DNA of 64,000 nt from Acanthosoma haemorrhoidale (taxonomy: Eukaryota; Arthropoda; Insecta; Hemiptera; Acanthosomatidae), in contig OV884011.1 in NCBI GenBank assembly GCA_930367205.1, positions 89,389,474 to 89,453,473 of the forward strand, in the 5' to 3' direction. Below, piece after piece: positions 12,547-24,419 of the stretch. How positions within the stretch are numbered: the stretch's first letter is position 1; each line of letters begins with the position of its first letter. A model generated the notes under the pieces. That model was given only the letters and a program-made list of their open reading frames with translations, did no database searches and was not told the origin of the DNA. The translations under genes and the position numbers were made by a program.

Positions 12547-13168
12547 TTGAAACCTACCTCATTTTTTTACCATTTCTTTTTCTAATTTATTTGATCAATT
12601 TACCTTAACTAATTTGGCAGGTCCGTCATGAGATCTTTAATTCAAATTGTTTTTATGTCTTCGACATAGGAAATTATCCCGATTGAATCGCCCGATCTCA
12701 AGGCTAATATCGTAGTTATTAATAAATTTAGAAACTGGGAATTGTGAAATATATGTATATAAATAAAATGGTTATAGCAAATAATTATAATTATATATAG
12801 TGCTGACAAAAAGTATATAAAAATATTCAATTCCTTTTGAACAAGGATAGTTACTACTAATTACAAAAAAAACATGAAATATGAGCTCAATTTCTTTTAA
12901 TGGATCCATATAAAACAATATCAATATCACCCAATCGATGATCTCCGTATAATCCAATCAACGTTACTGTCTGCTGTTGGTTCTTCTTCTCTTTTTCTAT
13001 ATGGTACCGCCAGTTCGGGAGCTTGCTAAGAGTCCGCTTTTCTATGCGGCTGGGCTAAGACTCACCCTTTATCTCGTCCCCACTCCTAAGAGCATAAGGG
13101 AAGATGCTGACCAGATGGGAGGGTGGCTGGTCATGATATTCTCAAATATCATGAATGTTACAATATAT
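12547..13168. repeat. Diverged tandem unit 2 (about 622 bp)
   Basis: Second copy of the unit above. Near its end it has a perfect 10-bp palindromic stem with a CTCA loop at 13131-13154 (TCATGATATT/AATATCATGA). The matching place in unit 1 (12509-12530) keeps an 8-bp stem with one mismatch and a 6-nt loop. Confidence 0.85.
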
Positions 13169-15186
13169 AAAAAAAAACGTGAAAATTTGTTTTCTTCTCT
13201 TTACTCCATTGTTTTCCTGCTTTGCTTGGAAAATCAATGAGTTAGTATTCTGCATAATAACATATGTCGTGTATGTTACTGAAGCTCTTAGAATGATTTT
13301 TCTTGCAAACAAGTATATTCGAATCAAGCCGACGTAACACTTAAATGTACACCAACATCATATGGTAGCCCCCATATTTCATACATGATTTATGACAATG
13401 AGCTTGGTTGGTAAATTGTGATGGAATATTGGATCTTAGTAAGATTAAGGAAGTGTGTGTGCCCAGCTTGTTATGGGAACAAGTGGTAAGTTAAATGTGA
13501 AGCTTTCGTATAGTGGTGCAGCCCAATTTCTCGTTGTAGCACCACGTATAGCCGTTTAGACGTGGATCAAGCCAATCCACACTAACCGAGAGTACTTTAA
13601 TTTACACTCCACTTATTTAACATACCATTTCCTGTACCAATCATCATCAAAATTATCCAAATCTCCACCCACTTATTGACTCAATGTCTCTTCCAGAAGC
13701 CTCTGCCACCATGCCATGTCTTTTGCAGTTGCAATCCGATGCCAGTTCCATATTTCGGGCATCACTCGGCATAACGTCCTTCAAATGCAGTTGAGGCCCT
13801 CGCATGTTTCTCGATCCATAAAGTTATTCTAAAACATCTTTGTAGAGTTATAGAACTAATGATACAATAAAAATTATGCAATAGCACAATAAAAACAATT
13901 ATTGACCTAAAACTCATGTTAGCATCTTAGTTGTACTGTGGATGTTAAGACTGTCGTTATCTTTAACCATAGCTATCTGTATACTATAATGTCAAGCATT
14001 CTTTGTATTTATATCTCCTAGCTAATAATATCTTACCTTGGAGCGAGACGCAAACGATACAGAACTATTTCACAACTAAAGGTGAACAATTATCTCTAAG
14101 AAAAATGAAAACGAATTCCCCCTAACTAACCTAAATACATTTTGGCAAAGTAATCGTAACCGGAGTTGCCTTTAGAGTTCACCGGAGGATTGCTGCTTTA
14201 TATTCGTCGTTATGCAACTAGAGTGTTATGCAATAATATTTTTAATACAACTATTCAATTTACAACAGTTTAAATCTAATGACAACCCTGAAAATTAGAC
14301 CTAAAGATTAGCTTTTCTTTCGAAAACCTCTGCGACAACTTCAGTCAGTTCACTACCTATAAATCCTAGGGAAAAAGAAAAAATGATGAGGATTTGGTTT
14401 GCCGATTAAAATGTCACCCATCTTTAGTATTTACATCTGGAAAAACATTTTTACTCTCCTGATAATACAAAGACTTCAATTTTCAAGAGCTAAGTTGTGC
14501 TTGAAGGAACAAGTACGGTTCAGTCGAGACCAATTTCAGAGGTAGGGAAATTAAAGCAGTACTAAAGGAGTGATATTACCCGGTGGGCCGGCCAGGACTG
14601 AGATGAAAGAGTCCTCGAAACAGCCAATATTCTGGATCATTGATCAGTCCTCTTCTTCCCTTCTATTCTCACTCTACTTGCCTCTAAATCAAATGACAAC
14701 ATTTTTGTTTTTAGCCTTTCGAAAAAATTACGCTTAATTTTATCTTTTTAATTTACCTATTGTTTATACTTTTTGCTTTTATACGATTTATTTTTAAATC
14801 AACTTTTCTACACGTGACTTTGTGCATAAGAATTTAGTTTATGCATACTCAACATAATGAGTGTAACACCTGAATATCTTTACCACGAGGAGGGGTACGT
14901 CGCCTTGCACTCTATACCTTCTGCACTTAAAGTAGATCTTGCTGCCTCTACTATATTTTCAGTCTGTGGTAATTCTATGTGAAAGAGTGACTGCAGAGAT
15001 CATGCTTTGTGAATGTAAGCGTTGGGTTATCCTCGTTGTCTGATATGGGGTACAAGGTATCTATGTAAGGTAACTATTGTATATACTCTATATGTACCCT
15101 ATACTCTATTGTATATATATTGTAAATTAATTTAAACAAATGTAAATAACATAAATAAGTCATTGTAAATGTGTAAACAATAAAGA
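13169..15186. other. Gene-free DNA
   Basis: No exon, RNA gene or transposon protein was recognised. A short GC-rich patch lies near 14580-14630. Confidence 0.5.
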
Positions 15187-15773
15187 TGTCACAGCTGCAA
15201 GCCGAGTGTTAACCGCTAACCCAAAGCAGGTAGAAACCCCACAGCCTTCGGCTGCCTACACAGAGACCGACCACTTACTTAGCTCATATCGGTTACAACG
15301 AGGGAAACGATTGGCCCTAACGAGCCATCACTAACTATAAATAGGGGCAGATCTCGGGCTGTAATTCACTCTCCTCCTAGCGAAGCTTCCCGACTTGCAG
15401 CTGCGACAGTATTCAAGAATTTGGTCTTCTTCCTTATGAAAAACCTCTACATCTCTTTCTCTCCTCACCTCGCTATGTGTTAGTCCGGTGAAGTCAGACC
15501 CCGCACCTTCCTAGTAGGAATATCTGCCTTCGTCTTGCTAAAACTAGCACCTCCTTGGGAGATACCTCTCCCTTGCGGACGACGGTTGCCGTGGCCCTGC
15601 AAATTTTCCGAGCAACCCTCCTGCGGTAATCCAGTCTGCCTCTCTCCGGTTCACACTCGCCTTTGGGATCCGGACGGGTTTCGCCTACCCTCAGATACCG
15701 AGTGTGAATTCGTGGTCATTCAAAGACCACACAAACTACCTACCTACCTACCCTATACCTCTTCTCCTTAACA
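15187..15773 (+). mobile_element. Probable LTR of an LTR retrotransposon (587 bp)
   Basis: The block starts TGTCACAGC and ends TTAACA, giving TG..CA termini. It is GC-richer than its surroundings. A TATAAATAGG box at 15336-15345 is well placed for a promoter, with a transcription start perhaps 25-35 bp downstream (inference). It is followed at once by a likely primer-binding site. I see no second LTR in the window, and the left boundary rests only on the TG dinucleotide and the composition change. The 78-codon frame inside it (15535-15771) has no known domain. Confidence 0.55.
15336..15345 (+). promoter_or_regulatory. TATA box in the LTR
   Basis: TATAAATAGG lies about 150 bp inside the LTR and is a close match to a consensus TATA element. 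Confidence 0.5.
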
Positions 15774-15789
15774 TAGTGCATTGTCGGGG
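15774..15789 (+). promoter_or_regulatory. Primer-binding site, tRNA-Gly type
   Basis: TAGTGCATTGTCGGGG abuts the LTR end. It closely resembles TGGTGCAT.GGCCGGG, the complement of the 3' end of tRNA-Gly, a primer used by several BEL/Pao and some other insect LTR elements. It has about three differences, consistent with an old copy. Confidence 0.5.
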
Positions 15790-18107
15790 CACATACCTAT
15801 CAAAAAATGGAGTCATGAAACGATTGTCCAGGTTATAAACTCATGGCCCTCACTTGTCACCAAAGACTAGGGTAACCAGGTACCCCCTAGTGACGACCCG
15901 ACAGGCTGTATGGGATGTTCCGTTTGATCCGCACCAGTTATATTTCGAAAAATTATTCACTGCATAGTATGCGTCCTTGCAGTGCTACTGTTTGAAACTG
16001 ATGCACAAAGTTCGAGGCGGTCTGATAAATCTATTCGTTTGATTTCTTAAGAGTCCTCGTTGTCCCATCAGTGTTCTCAGTCACATGTTAGTCCTCAATA
16101 AATATGCATAAATCAACATACTACGAAGGAAATGGGTCTAGGTCCGTTTAAGGTATTGTTGTAGTCGGATAACTCTTAATGGGATTTTTGTAATTTCGAG
16201 GTCCGTATTAGTGGAAAATTAATGGTTTTATTAGTGACTTAAAGGCAGTATTTACTTTCTAGATTATTAAAAATTTCTTCACGGTGCAGAATTGGGTGAG
16301 AAGGCAGTTTTATGTTCGATGTTTATGACTATTTCATTATTGAACATACAACACACTTACACATTAATATCCTAAAAGTTCGCCTTTTATTTAATTAAAT
16401 TAAACCGATTAGAGAACTTTACATTTTTTGACCTAAAATAAAGATGATATAAATACTATTTCATAAATACTAAAAAAAAACATGTCATGAGGACCGATCA
16501 TATACCACGCATCACTGACCCCTTGATGTGACGCAAATTTCTTCTAATGAACTGCATTCATTTTATTTTTAACTTATTTATGATATAATTATATAATGGA
16601 TTTCCTTTACGACATAGATATTTGCCTTCTCTAATATTCAGATTCCAATAATGTTGGTTAAATTGGACTGGAAACAGTACAGGAACATTAAATAAAGAAT
16701 TCTTGTTTGGTTGAAAACTTAGCTCCAAGCAGTACGCCAGTCCCAGGAGGGTCTCGCACATTTGCATCCCGATGTTGTTAAGATAAGGTTTATTTATGTA
16801 TATTAAAACGTACAGGTTAAGTAAATGTACCCGAAATATGTCACCGATTATTAGGAGACTTCCTGACTTTGAGATTTTGGGAGCTTGCCTTGATGTCAAT
16901 CGTTATAAAATTTGCAAAATATAATTAATTAAATACTCCTCTAAAATAATACACGTATGTTAATCTCAGTTATTTCAAGAAATCTTACACCTTCCATGCG
17001 TATTATTATGTAATACACTGTTTGTCGAACTTTCTGAATTTCATTGTTTTATATAATCATGTGAAGGGATCTTGCACAAATTATATAATTTTTTTAATTT
17101 GATTCAGTTGATTCGCTTTCATGGGACGTTAAAGCCAATTTGATGTGAATTGTTTATATGTAGTGGTTTCAAAACATCTTATCATGATTGTCATTAAATC
17201 ATATTAATTAAATCATCAATGAAACAAATTCCAATGGCTAAACTCGGTATTTTGACGCCATAGTTATTCTCGGACTGTAATAGATACGCGTTATTATTCG
17301 TAAAACAAGTATACTGGATTTTCCGAATGAAATGAATCTTACTTCTATTCCTTAAATGAGCTCATTAAATAATTCTTTCTAAAAGAGCTTGTTAACTATC
17401 AAGAAAACGTGTTAATAAATGTGTTTAATAGTGATGTCCAATAAAATGTGAATCGCCTTAAGTCAACTTCTCCAAAAGAATTAGGTCTTATGTATTCTGT
17501 AGCATTAGGTAGCTACAAAACTTGTTGATCACTTCTCGCTAAGGCAATACGCACAGGGATCAAATTTGTTTTTAGTTGAATGATGCTGTTCATCCCTTTA
17601 TATGAAATATTTTAATTATTTAGCTTGAGGTTAGAGGCGTGGAGTTGAGTGTAAGTGAGCTAGGCATAAAAAGGCTATATGTACTCGTAAACAGATAAAT
17701 CCCTTATATATTTCCTTACACTTTATGTATTTGGGTACAGTTTTTTGTATTAGATCCATGAATATATTAATATGCAAAAATAAGTATCCAGAATAACAAA
17801 AAAAACCATTCGCCGAACGTGGCAGTAAGGGTTTCATATGTGATGTCATAATAAATTACCCAGAGGAAGCTTGTATTTAAAAATATTTAGGAATTACAAA
17901 AAAACGATGGATCGTGAAAAAAAAAATGTTTTGACTCAAATCACACAAATAACCTACTGTTACACTCACCCTTATACCATTTTAATGATATAATAAAAAC
18001 GTAATACTTAAAAATTTTTTACAATAGTTCCTCCCCCTAGGCTTGATTAAATAACTCGACTGGCGAATGGAGCAGCACAGATCTCGACTGCGGATTCGTA
18101 TTTAATT
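15790..18107. other. No gag/pol found downstream of the LTR; gene-free
   Basis: The first 150 bp may be retrotransposon leader, since GACGACCCGACAGG near 15892 looks leader-like. No gag, protease or reverse transcriptase follows. The 113-codon minus frame at 16558-16899 is unrecognised and its composition matches the surrounding AT-rich DNA. Confidence 0.45.
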
Positions 18108-18185
18108 ACTTATCTTCTGAGATAAGTTGACTGTGTCAACATCCCTGCGAGAGCCTTTGGCAGGGCTGTGGTAGGACTGTTGACA
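18108..18185. other. Compact double hairpin in a GC-richer patch
   Basis: Hairpin 1 is ACTTATCT/AGATAAGT with a TCTG loop (18108-18127), a perfect 8-bp stem. Six bases later, hairpin 2 has an outer 8-bp stem TGTCAACA/TGTTGACA (18134-18141 and 18178-18185) enclosing CCCTGC/GCAGGG (18143-18148 and 18160-18165). No coding frame spans it. It could be a structured RNA, a transposon end or chance. Confidence 0.45.
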
Positions 18186-20267
18186 GCCAGGGTCTGCTCT
18201 CCGCAGGCCACAGCCCCTTAAAAACAAACATGAACAGTCGTAACATGCCCAGTAAGGGTCAACTAAGTTTCAACTCTCATTTTAGGTTATTAACCATTTA
18301 GTTTCTCTTCAATCGAACGTCATAATATGTTGCGGAATCGTCAGCGCAATAGATATAATAACGTTCAACGATTTATATATGTATTCTCGAACATATTAAA
18401 GGTAAATATACCTTACTCCATATACCTTAGTATTACCGTTCATAACTGTATCCGAACCAGAAAAAGTTAAAAATGACATTTTCCAACAAAAAACATCTGT
18501 AATTCGTAAATTTACTAATAATTTCAGTTATTAAATATGCCATAGTGTATTTACATTATATGCGTTAGCTCTATAATATTTGATCGAAGAGTTCTTGTTT
18601 TTTTATAGTAAGGTGACCTTTTCTCGTTATAAATCCATTTGGCAATGATAGCTCACTTTTGAAGCACGAATACCTCCAAATAATGGTAAATTATTTTTAT
18701 TTTTTGACTTAGGTCAACAGACTTTAAGATCATGTGACGTTTTGGTAACTGAAGTCATCTATTTATAACAACTTTGCATATTTATTTTGCTTTATAACTA
18801 TTTCCGGACTACATAGTTCTTATATACGATAATATATGAAGTAGAAAAGGTAAAATAGACCATGAAATACATAACATAAACTGCGGTATAAGTTATATTG
18901 GAATGACAAATCAAAGGTAAAGACAATCATGGAATTGATGTTAAAGATTATTATTTAGATAATCATTTGAACTGGAATAGGCGTGAAAGATAGCGTATAT
19001 TCTCACGATGAGAATTCAAAACAATTAATAACATCAAGTATGTTTAGAACAAAGGCAACATCAGAATCTTGAAACAGTTAGAGTAAAAAGGTCAATGTAG
19101 GAACACTTATTAAATATTATCTCATTATTTGGCATCAAGGAAAAGAGGGGGGTTGTGCACATGTGAGTGATTGATTAAACCATATAATACATCATTATTT
19201 TCCATTGTATGTTTTGTGGCGTAGCTGCAAGTGTTCACTTTTTCAAGGTGGAATTGTTCAAAACCAATAACGCGTAATCCTATTCCATGGATTATAATTA
19301 GAGTTTATTAATATTGATGTCCATTGATTTTTTTGTTGGAAATTTTAGGCACAATTAGCTTTCTCTAAAACCATTAACATAACTTCTTTTTTGTTTGTTG
19401 GCTCCATGGTAAAGTAGCCTGTCTGTTTTGCTGTAATATTACATGGAGCAAAAGTAATGTGGACATAGCGACGAAAGTTTTATTTTGATATGCTCCCCAG
19501 TGTTCCCATTTTATTCGGTGGACATGAAAGTATAATTTAAGCTTTTCAGAGGGGAAGAGCTTTTTATTTTTTAAGACAAGAAATTTTATGTTTTCAGAGC
19601 TATTTCATGAGCTACAAATTTGCACTAAAACATGAGAACTTTATACTGCATTTAAACGGAGCGGCATAAAGATCATGGATCTACCATTCCCTCTCATGCT
19701 TATGATAATGCATAAAAATATATCAGGGCACTTGAGTTGTATCTTAGACTCTGGATAGACTTTTAGATTTGAATTTACAGTGGATGTCACTGTTGTAGAA
19801 TTAATTTTCTGTACAGCCAAATTTCGCCCGTGAAATGGAAGTAGTATGTTTTGATTATTCACTAAGGCAATTCTATAAAAGATTCGTTTTATTCACATTT
19901 TATTATTACTTTCTCTGTAACAATTCAAAAAACAAAATGGAAAACTGTTTGGCTGGCTGTAGAGATGTTTTATAATTCTTAGTAAGGTTTGTTTTTTCTC
20001 TACTTTGTGCTAGGTTTCGTAAGCTGTAAAGGTTCTTCAGAAAATACTTTTTGCTATCGATGTTCGTTGGAACGTATCAATAGAAAGTAAATCTATATTA
20101 GCAATTTAGATCTGTCTCAATATGTAATTATCTACCTATTATTTATTAGAACCTATTATTATGTATTACCTCGCGGGCCAATATGAGATTCTCAAAATTT
20201 TGAGATAATCGAAAAAAGTTTTTAGCCTACAGATAAAAATCAAGATATTACAGATATAATGTAAAGG
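18186..20267. other. Gene-free DNA
   Basis: No coding feature was recognised. It includes a hairpin with TAATATTAC in its loop at 19426-19453, discussed separately. Confidence 0.5.
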
Positions 20268-21231
20268 GTGTCCCAGAATTAACGCAATATTTGAATTTGC
20301 CGCCATTTGTGCAGTAAAGTGCCGCCAACCTTAAAAAAAACAATTTGACAGCTGACAGTTTAGGTTTAGTAAAAATGGAGCGTTTCGTTCTGAAGATTTT
20401 TCACTGAAAGATGACCCAACGTTCTGGTTTACCTTCTAAAGTTGATGATGACAAAATGAAAGCCATAATTGAATCGAATCGTCTTATAACTGTGCGAGAG
20501 ATTGCAAAACAGTTAAATGTACCACACACAACAAATGAACATCATATAAGACGTCTTGGACTTTCACCTAATACAACGAATCAATATTTGTGATACACAT
20601 TTTATATATATGAGTTATGATAATGCAATCGACCTTTTTTTAAAACGAATTATCACTGGCGATGAAAAATGGATCGTCTACAATATGATTAATCGAAAAA
20701 GATCATGGTCCAAGATTGATGAACCAGCACAAACTATATCGAAAGCTGAGTTGCATCCGAAAAAGAATCATGTTGTCAATTTGGTGGGATTGCAAAGGTG
20801 TTGTGTATTTTCAGGTGCTTCCAAACAACCGAACGATAGACTCAGATGTTTACTACCTGATTGCCGAATTTGAAAATCCCAAAGGAATCGTGTTCCACCA
20901 CGACAATGCAAGGCTTCGCCCATCTTTAGCAACACGTACGAACCTATTGGAGCTTGGTTGGGAAGTGATGTCACCCTCCCCCTGACCTCGCACTATCGGT
21001 ATTATAAATTTCAGTCATAACGATGGCCTTAAATCGCATTAGGTTGCGTTTTTTGCTGATAAGGACCAGAAGTTTTATGAGCGCGGGATCATGAAATAAC
21101 CAGAAAGATGACAATAGGTCATCGAAAGAATGGTAGATATTTGACTGATTAAAGTTAATGTTTTGTATAGAAAAAAATTGAGTTTTATTCCACACTAAAA
21201 AACCAAAATTACTTTCTTGCCAACCCCGATA
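20268..21231 (+). mobile_element. Decayed mariner element
   Basis: This is about 0.96 kb, shorter than a full mariner (about 1.3 kb). The 3' end reads, as reverse complement, TATCGGGGTTGGCAAGAAAG, close to the classic mariner terminus TTAGGTTGGCAAGAAAGT and bounded by TA. The 5' side starts GGGTGTCCCAGAATTAACGC, which does not pair with the 3' terminus. Either the true 5' end is lost or the left boundary is wrong. Two internal deletions and frameshifts interrupt the transposase. Confidence 0.85.
20375..21152 (+). pseudogene. Mariner transposase pseudogene
   Basis: Mariner transposases cut and paste their element at TA sites. Visible in order are an ATG at 20375 followed by an early stop; the helix-turn-helix segment with VREIAKQLNVPHTT (20411-20560); a deletion; FLKRIITGDEKWIVY, holding the first catalytic Asp (about 20640); a frameshift; WWDCKGVVYFQVLPNN (about 20780-20835); VFHHDNARLRPSL, holding the second catalytic Asp (about 20890); and a PPPDLA remnant of the third Asp motif, in another frame and missing residues. 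After a larger deletion comes the C-terminus DQKFYERGIMK and the end LTD-stop at 21150-21152. Several stops and frame changes make it inactive. Confidence 0.93.
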
Positions 21232-23164
21232 CATTTAGTCTAACAAATCTATATTGTTACCAGGCAAAAACAGAAACCCAGACAAATTTCTAAGCTGCTT
21301 TTACTGCTAACATGTATGTATATTAATAGGAATTCATGTGTATTACCAATACATTGTTCTGTGCATGTATGCATGTACATCACATGTACCATGTGAACAG
21401 TGCATATAACTTATCTTGCGGTATGTATATGACTCTGACGACAGGAAATATAAAAAAAATAAACTGAACAAACAGGCCTATCGTTACGGTGCACTTCTGT
21501 TAATATTTTATCTCTGAGCCCATTATGCTGCTACTAATATTTTAAATGTAGTCTTTTAACAAAAGACAATCATTGGGGAAATTTATAACATCTATTGTTT
21601 TTTTATCTTAGTGGAACATTGGTTTTAGTGTAGAGAATAGACTAGAAAATAGGAAATTACTTCCTTGATCATATTGTTCGATCGAGTTGTTTGTATAGAT
21701 AAATAATAAAATCGAAAAGTAGCATAAAAAAGAATTTAGGTTTATGAAATTATATTGATCTAAGGAACACATAGTATTATTTGTGCTAATTAGATTCGAT
21801 AGTTGGCATAAGTAGATTTCAAAAAAAAAAAGTGCATGACTCGTTGTAGTTTGTTTTTATTGTTGTCAAGTAACATTCATTTTACTCGAATTGAGAAAGG
21901 ATAGAGTTATTGAGATAATGAACATCCGTCGGCAGACGTTATTTATGAGTATAAAGCTTACCCCCACAACCCGCTCACACATCAGATACACACATCCACG
22001 AGTTTAGTTCATGATCAAACTTTGCAACTCTTTATGTATGTATGTACACACGTTTATACGTAACGCCAGTTCCGTATGAATAATTAAACTCGTTGAATTG
22101 ATAATGAGTTGAACCATGTCGTGGCATAGCACATCTATATATAGCTTTGAGTCGCACAAGGGGCATAGCCTCGGGTTTGTTTGATATTCCATTAAGTATG
22201 CTCTTGCGGCTCCTGTGATTCCTGATGTGTGCTATACATTTTTATACGTGAATTACACAAAAGTGTAGGTATAGGAGGGCATTATTTAAGTTAAGTCACG
22301 TAGACTCTCCTGAGCTCTTGATATGTCGCCTGGGGTTGACTATACATATTGATATTTCGTATCTTGTTGCAGTTGAAGGTGGACCTCCTGGTATCCGAGG
22401 TGGTATAATATTCAAACACGTGTTGCCGATTCTTAGCTACAAACGATTGTTTTCTGTCATAAATTTAAGAAGTAAGCCTTCGTTTGTCCTTCCACAGACT
22501 GCAATTGATTTTCTACCCAAATGTTCTGCATCATTGATCTTTACAATTATTCATCCAATTAAAAATTAAATTTTGCATGTTCTGTTATAAAGGTTGAAAA
22601 TTCCTACTTTTAATTGCTTGGGATAAACGCTTATTAAAAATAATGCTCGGTATACTCACATCGTATCCCTGATATTTAATTAGCATTGTGTATTTATATG
22701 GTTACTACACATTGCGTATTGGTATATTAAAACAAAAACTCCTCTTAACAATCTAGTTTTTTTTTTGACAAAAGCGTTTTTCTACAGCCCTAATCTGTCA
22801 TCCTCAGTTGCTAAACTAAAGTCACAAGATAAAATCACATCACACATATTGAGACCAACAAAATTAATCAGTAAAAGCAACCTATAAATAAAACCAAAGC
22901 GTTGTGTTTCTTACTATTCGTCTATTCACTATTTCCTAATTTCTATTAATATTAGTATAAAATAGCTTTATGGAATCTAATTGAAATTCTATACTTTTCA
23001 GGCTGTTAATTTGTTTCCTATCATTTGTATGGTGTAGCCAGGCATCTTATCTTAATGTAGTGCACCCATCCTTTTGCCCTTCCTCCTATACATATTGGTA
23101 GAACTGGTTTGATTTTTGTTAAAGATCTCCATTACATCTGATATCATTTTCTATTGGTTCTGCC
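21232..23164. other. Gene-free DNA
   Basis: The 83-codon frame at 22318-22569 (+) has no recognisable motif. Nothing else is supported. Confidence 0.5.
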
Positions 23165-23179
23165 AACTGCAGATTTATA

Positions 23180-24217
23180 ACACCTGCATGCATTTCCTGC
23201 GCAACTACAGAACATAATGGCTTCATATCTCGCAGGCATAACCTTTTCTATGCGAATAGGAGCCATATCAACCACTAGAAGAGATTTCATGGTCGGAGTT
23301 CCTCAAGTGTCAGTGCTGTGACCCCTGCTCTTCAACATCTACACCGCGCACATAGTAGGAGCATCATACTGCAATTGTGAGGTAGCGGCATATGCGGACG
23401 ATATAGGGGTCTACAGCACCAGCCTCCACCCAGAAAAAGCTCTAAAGGCTGCAGAGGGCGTCGATCAGTTAATCACCGACAAGCTACGAGCTGTCCATAT
23501 TCAGGTGAACCCGGCCAAAACTCAAGGGATCGTCTTCTCCTTCCAGCATGGAAAACAGAAGCTTCCAATAAGCTTCACCATAGACGGGACTAAATGCAAA
23601 CTTTCCAACAGCATATGCTACCTAGGCACATGGCGTTCTACACACGCCAGCAGAAGAAGTTAAAAAGAGTACGTAGGACTTACTACTCTCTCCAGCATCT
23701 CATCACAAGCCCGGCTATATCCCTTCGGCTGAAACTGTTAATATATAAGAGCGTCCTGAGGCCAGCTCTACTATTTGGGACACCACTCTTCCGCTTCCTA
23801 CACACTAGCACAATAACTCGACTCCAGAGCTTCTAGAACAAAATACTGCACACGGCACTATGGCATACCCCCCTTTTCGTGAAATGAAGGCTCCTGACAT
23901 ACACGAAAAGTTCGAGGTCCCCACCATCACCGAAGCCATCCAAAGAAGACACATCAAGTTCTTTGAATCGATGAAACATAGCCATAACCGAAGCCATCCA
24001 AAGAAGACACATCAAGTTCTTTGAATCGATGAAACATAGCCAAAACCCTCTATTCCGAGACATGACACCCCCACCGCTACTGGCAAGATGGCAACTCTCA
24101 AGATCTGGTAAAGCAGACCAAACGGTGGACATCACGGCGCTTGGCCCACCAACAACAAGCCTCTTACGGGCACCCAACACTGCTATCCGACTAAATAAGA
24201 TTGCACTGCATGCCTAG
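23180..24217 (+). pseudogene. LINE-B reverse transcriptase pseudogene
   Basis: Recognisable parts are LQNIMASYLAGITFSMRIG, then GVPQVSVL-stop-PLLFNIYT (normally GVPQGSVLSPLLFNIYT, so one Gly to Val change and one nonsense change), then VAAYADDIGVYS with both motif-C aspartates kept. Next come LITSPAISLRLKLLIYKSVL, RRHIKFFESMKHSQNPLF and DMTPPPLLARW, and the C-terminus IRLNKIALHA-stop at about 24217. Frame changes occur near 23630 and after 23836. A 58-bp tandem duplication at 23929-24044 adds another frameshift. The endonuclease and N-terminal RT are absent. Confidence 0.92.
23929..24044 (+). repeat. 58-bp tandem duplication within LINE-B
   Basis: The segment starting ACCGAAGCCATCCAAAGAAG at 23929 recurs at 23987. 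Fifty-eight is not a multiple of three, so the repeat shifts the reading frame inside the C-terminal RRHIKFFES motif. Confidence 0.92.
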
Positions 24218-24419
24218 AGGGACTCTAGCCCCAGCCACCAGTGGACTCTTACCACTGTACCACAACTATCAACCACTACCGAGGCTTCCTTAATTCCCTC
24301 ACACCACCTTCAAGCAGGTACTCCTAGTACAAGGATCCGCTCAACCCAAATATCCCTTTATTTTTCCATCATCCTTAATCTTATAATTAAAGAGCTAAGG
24401 AAAAAAAAAAAAAAAAAAA

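Larger units (their letters stand above)
23165..24419 (+). mobile_element. LINE-B, 5'-truncated degenerate copy
   Basis: A non-LTR retrotransposon of the same clade as LINE-A, with the second half of the reverse transcriptase, a 3' UTR and a 19-nt poly(A) at 24401-24419. The tail before poly(A), with ATCCTTAATCTTATAATTA and GAGCTAAGG, recurs at 50161-50234 and, inverted, at 4440-4480. The left limit is approximate because homology fades near 23165. No target-site duplication was found by eye. Confidence 0.92.

Noticed and set aside
15535..15771. 78-codon frame in the LTR region
   Set aside because: It lies inside a probable LTR, has no known domain, and its openness follows from C-rich composition.
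16558..16899. 113-codon minus-strand frame as a gene
   Set aside because: No motif was recognised and no splice or promoter context; the length is within chance for this window.
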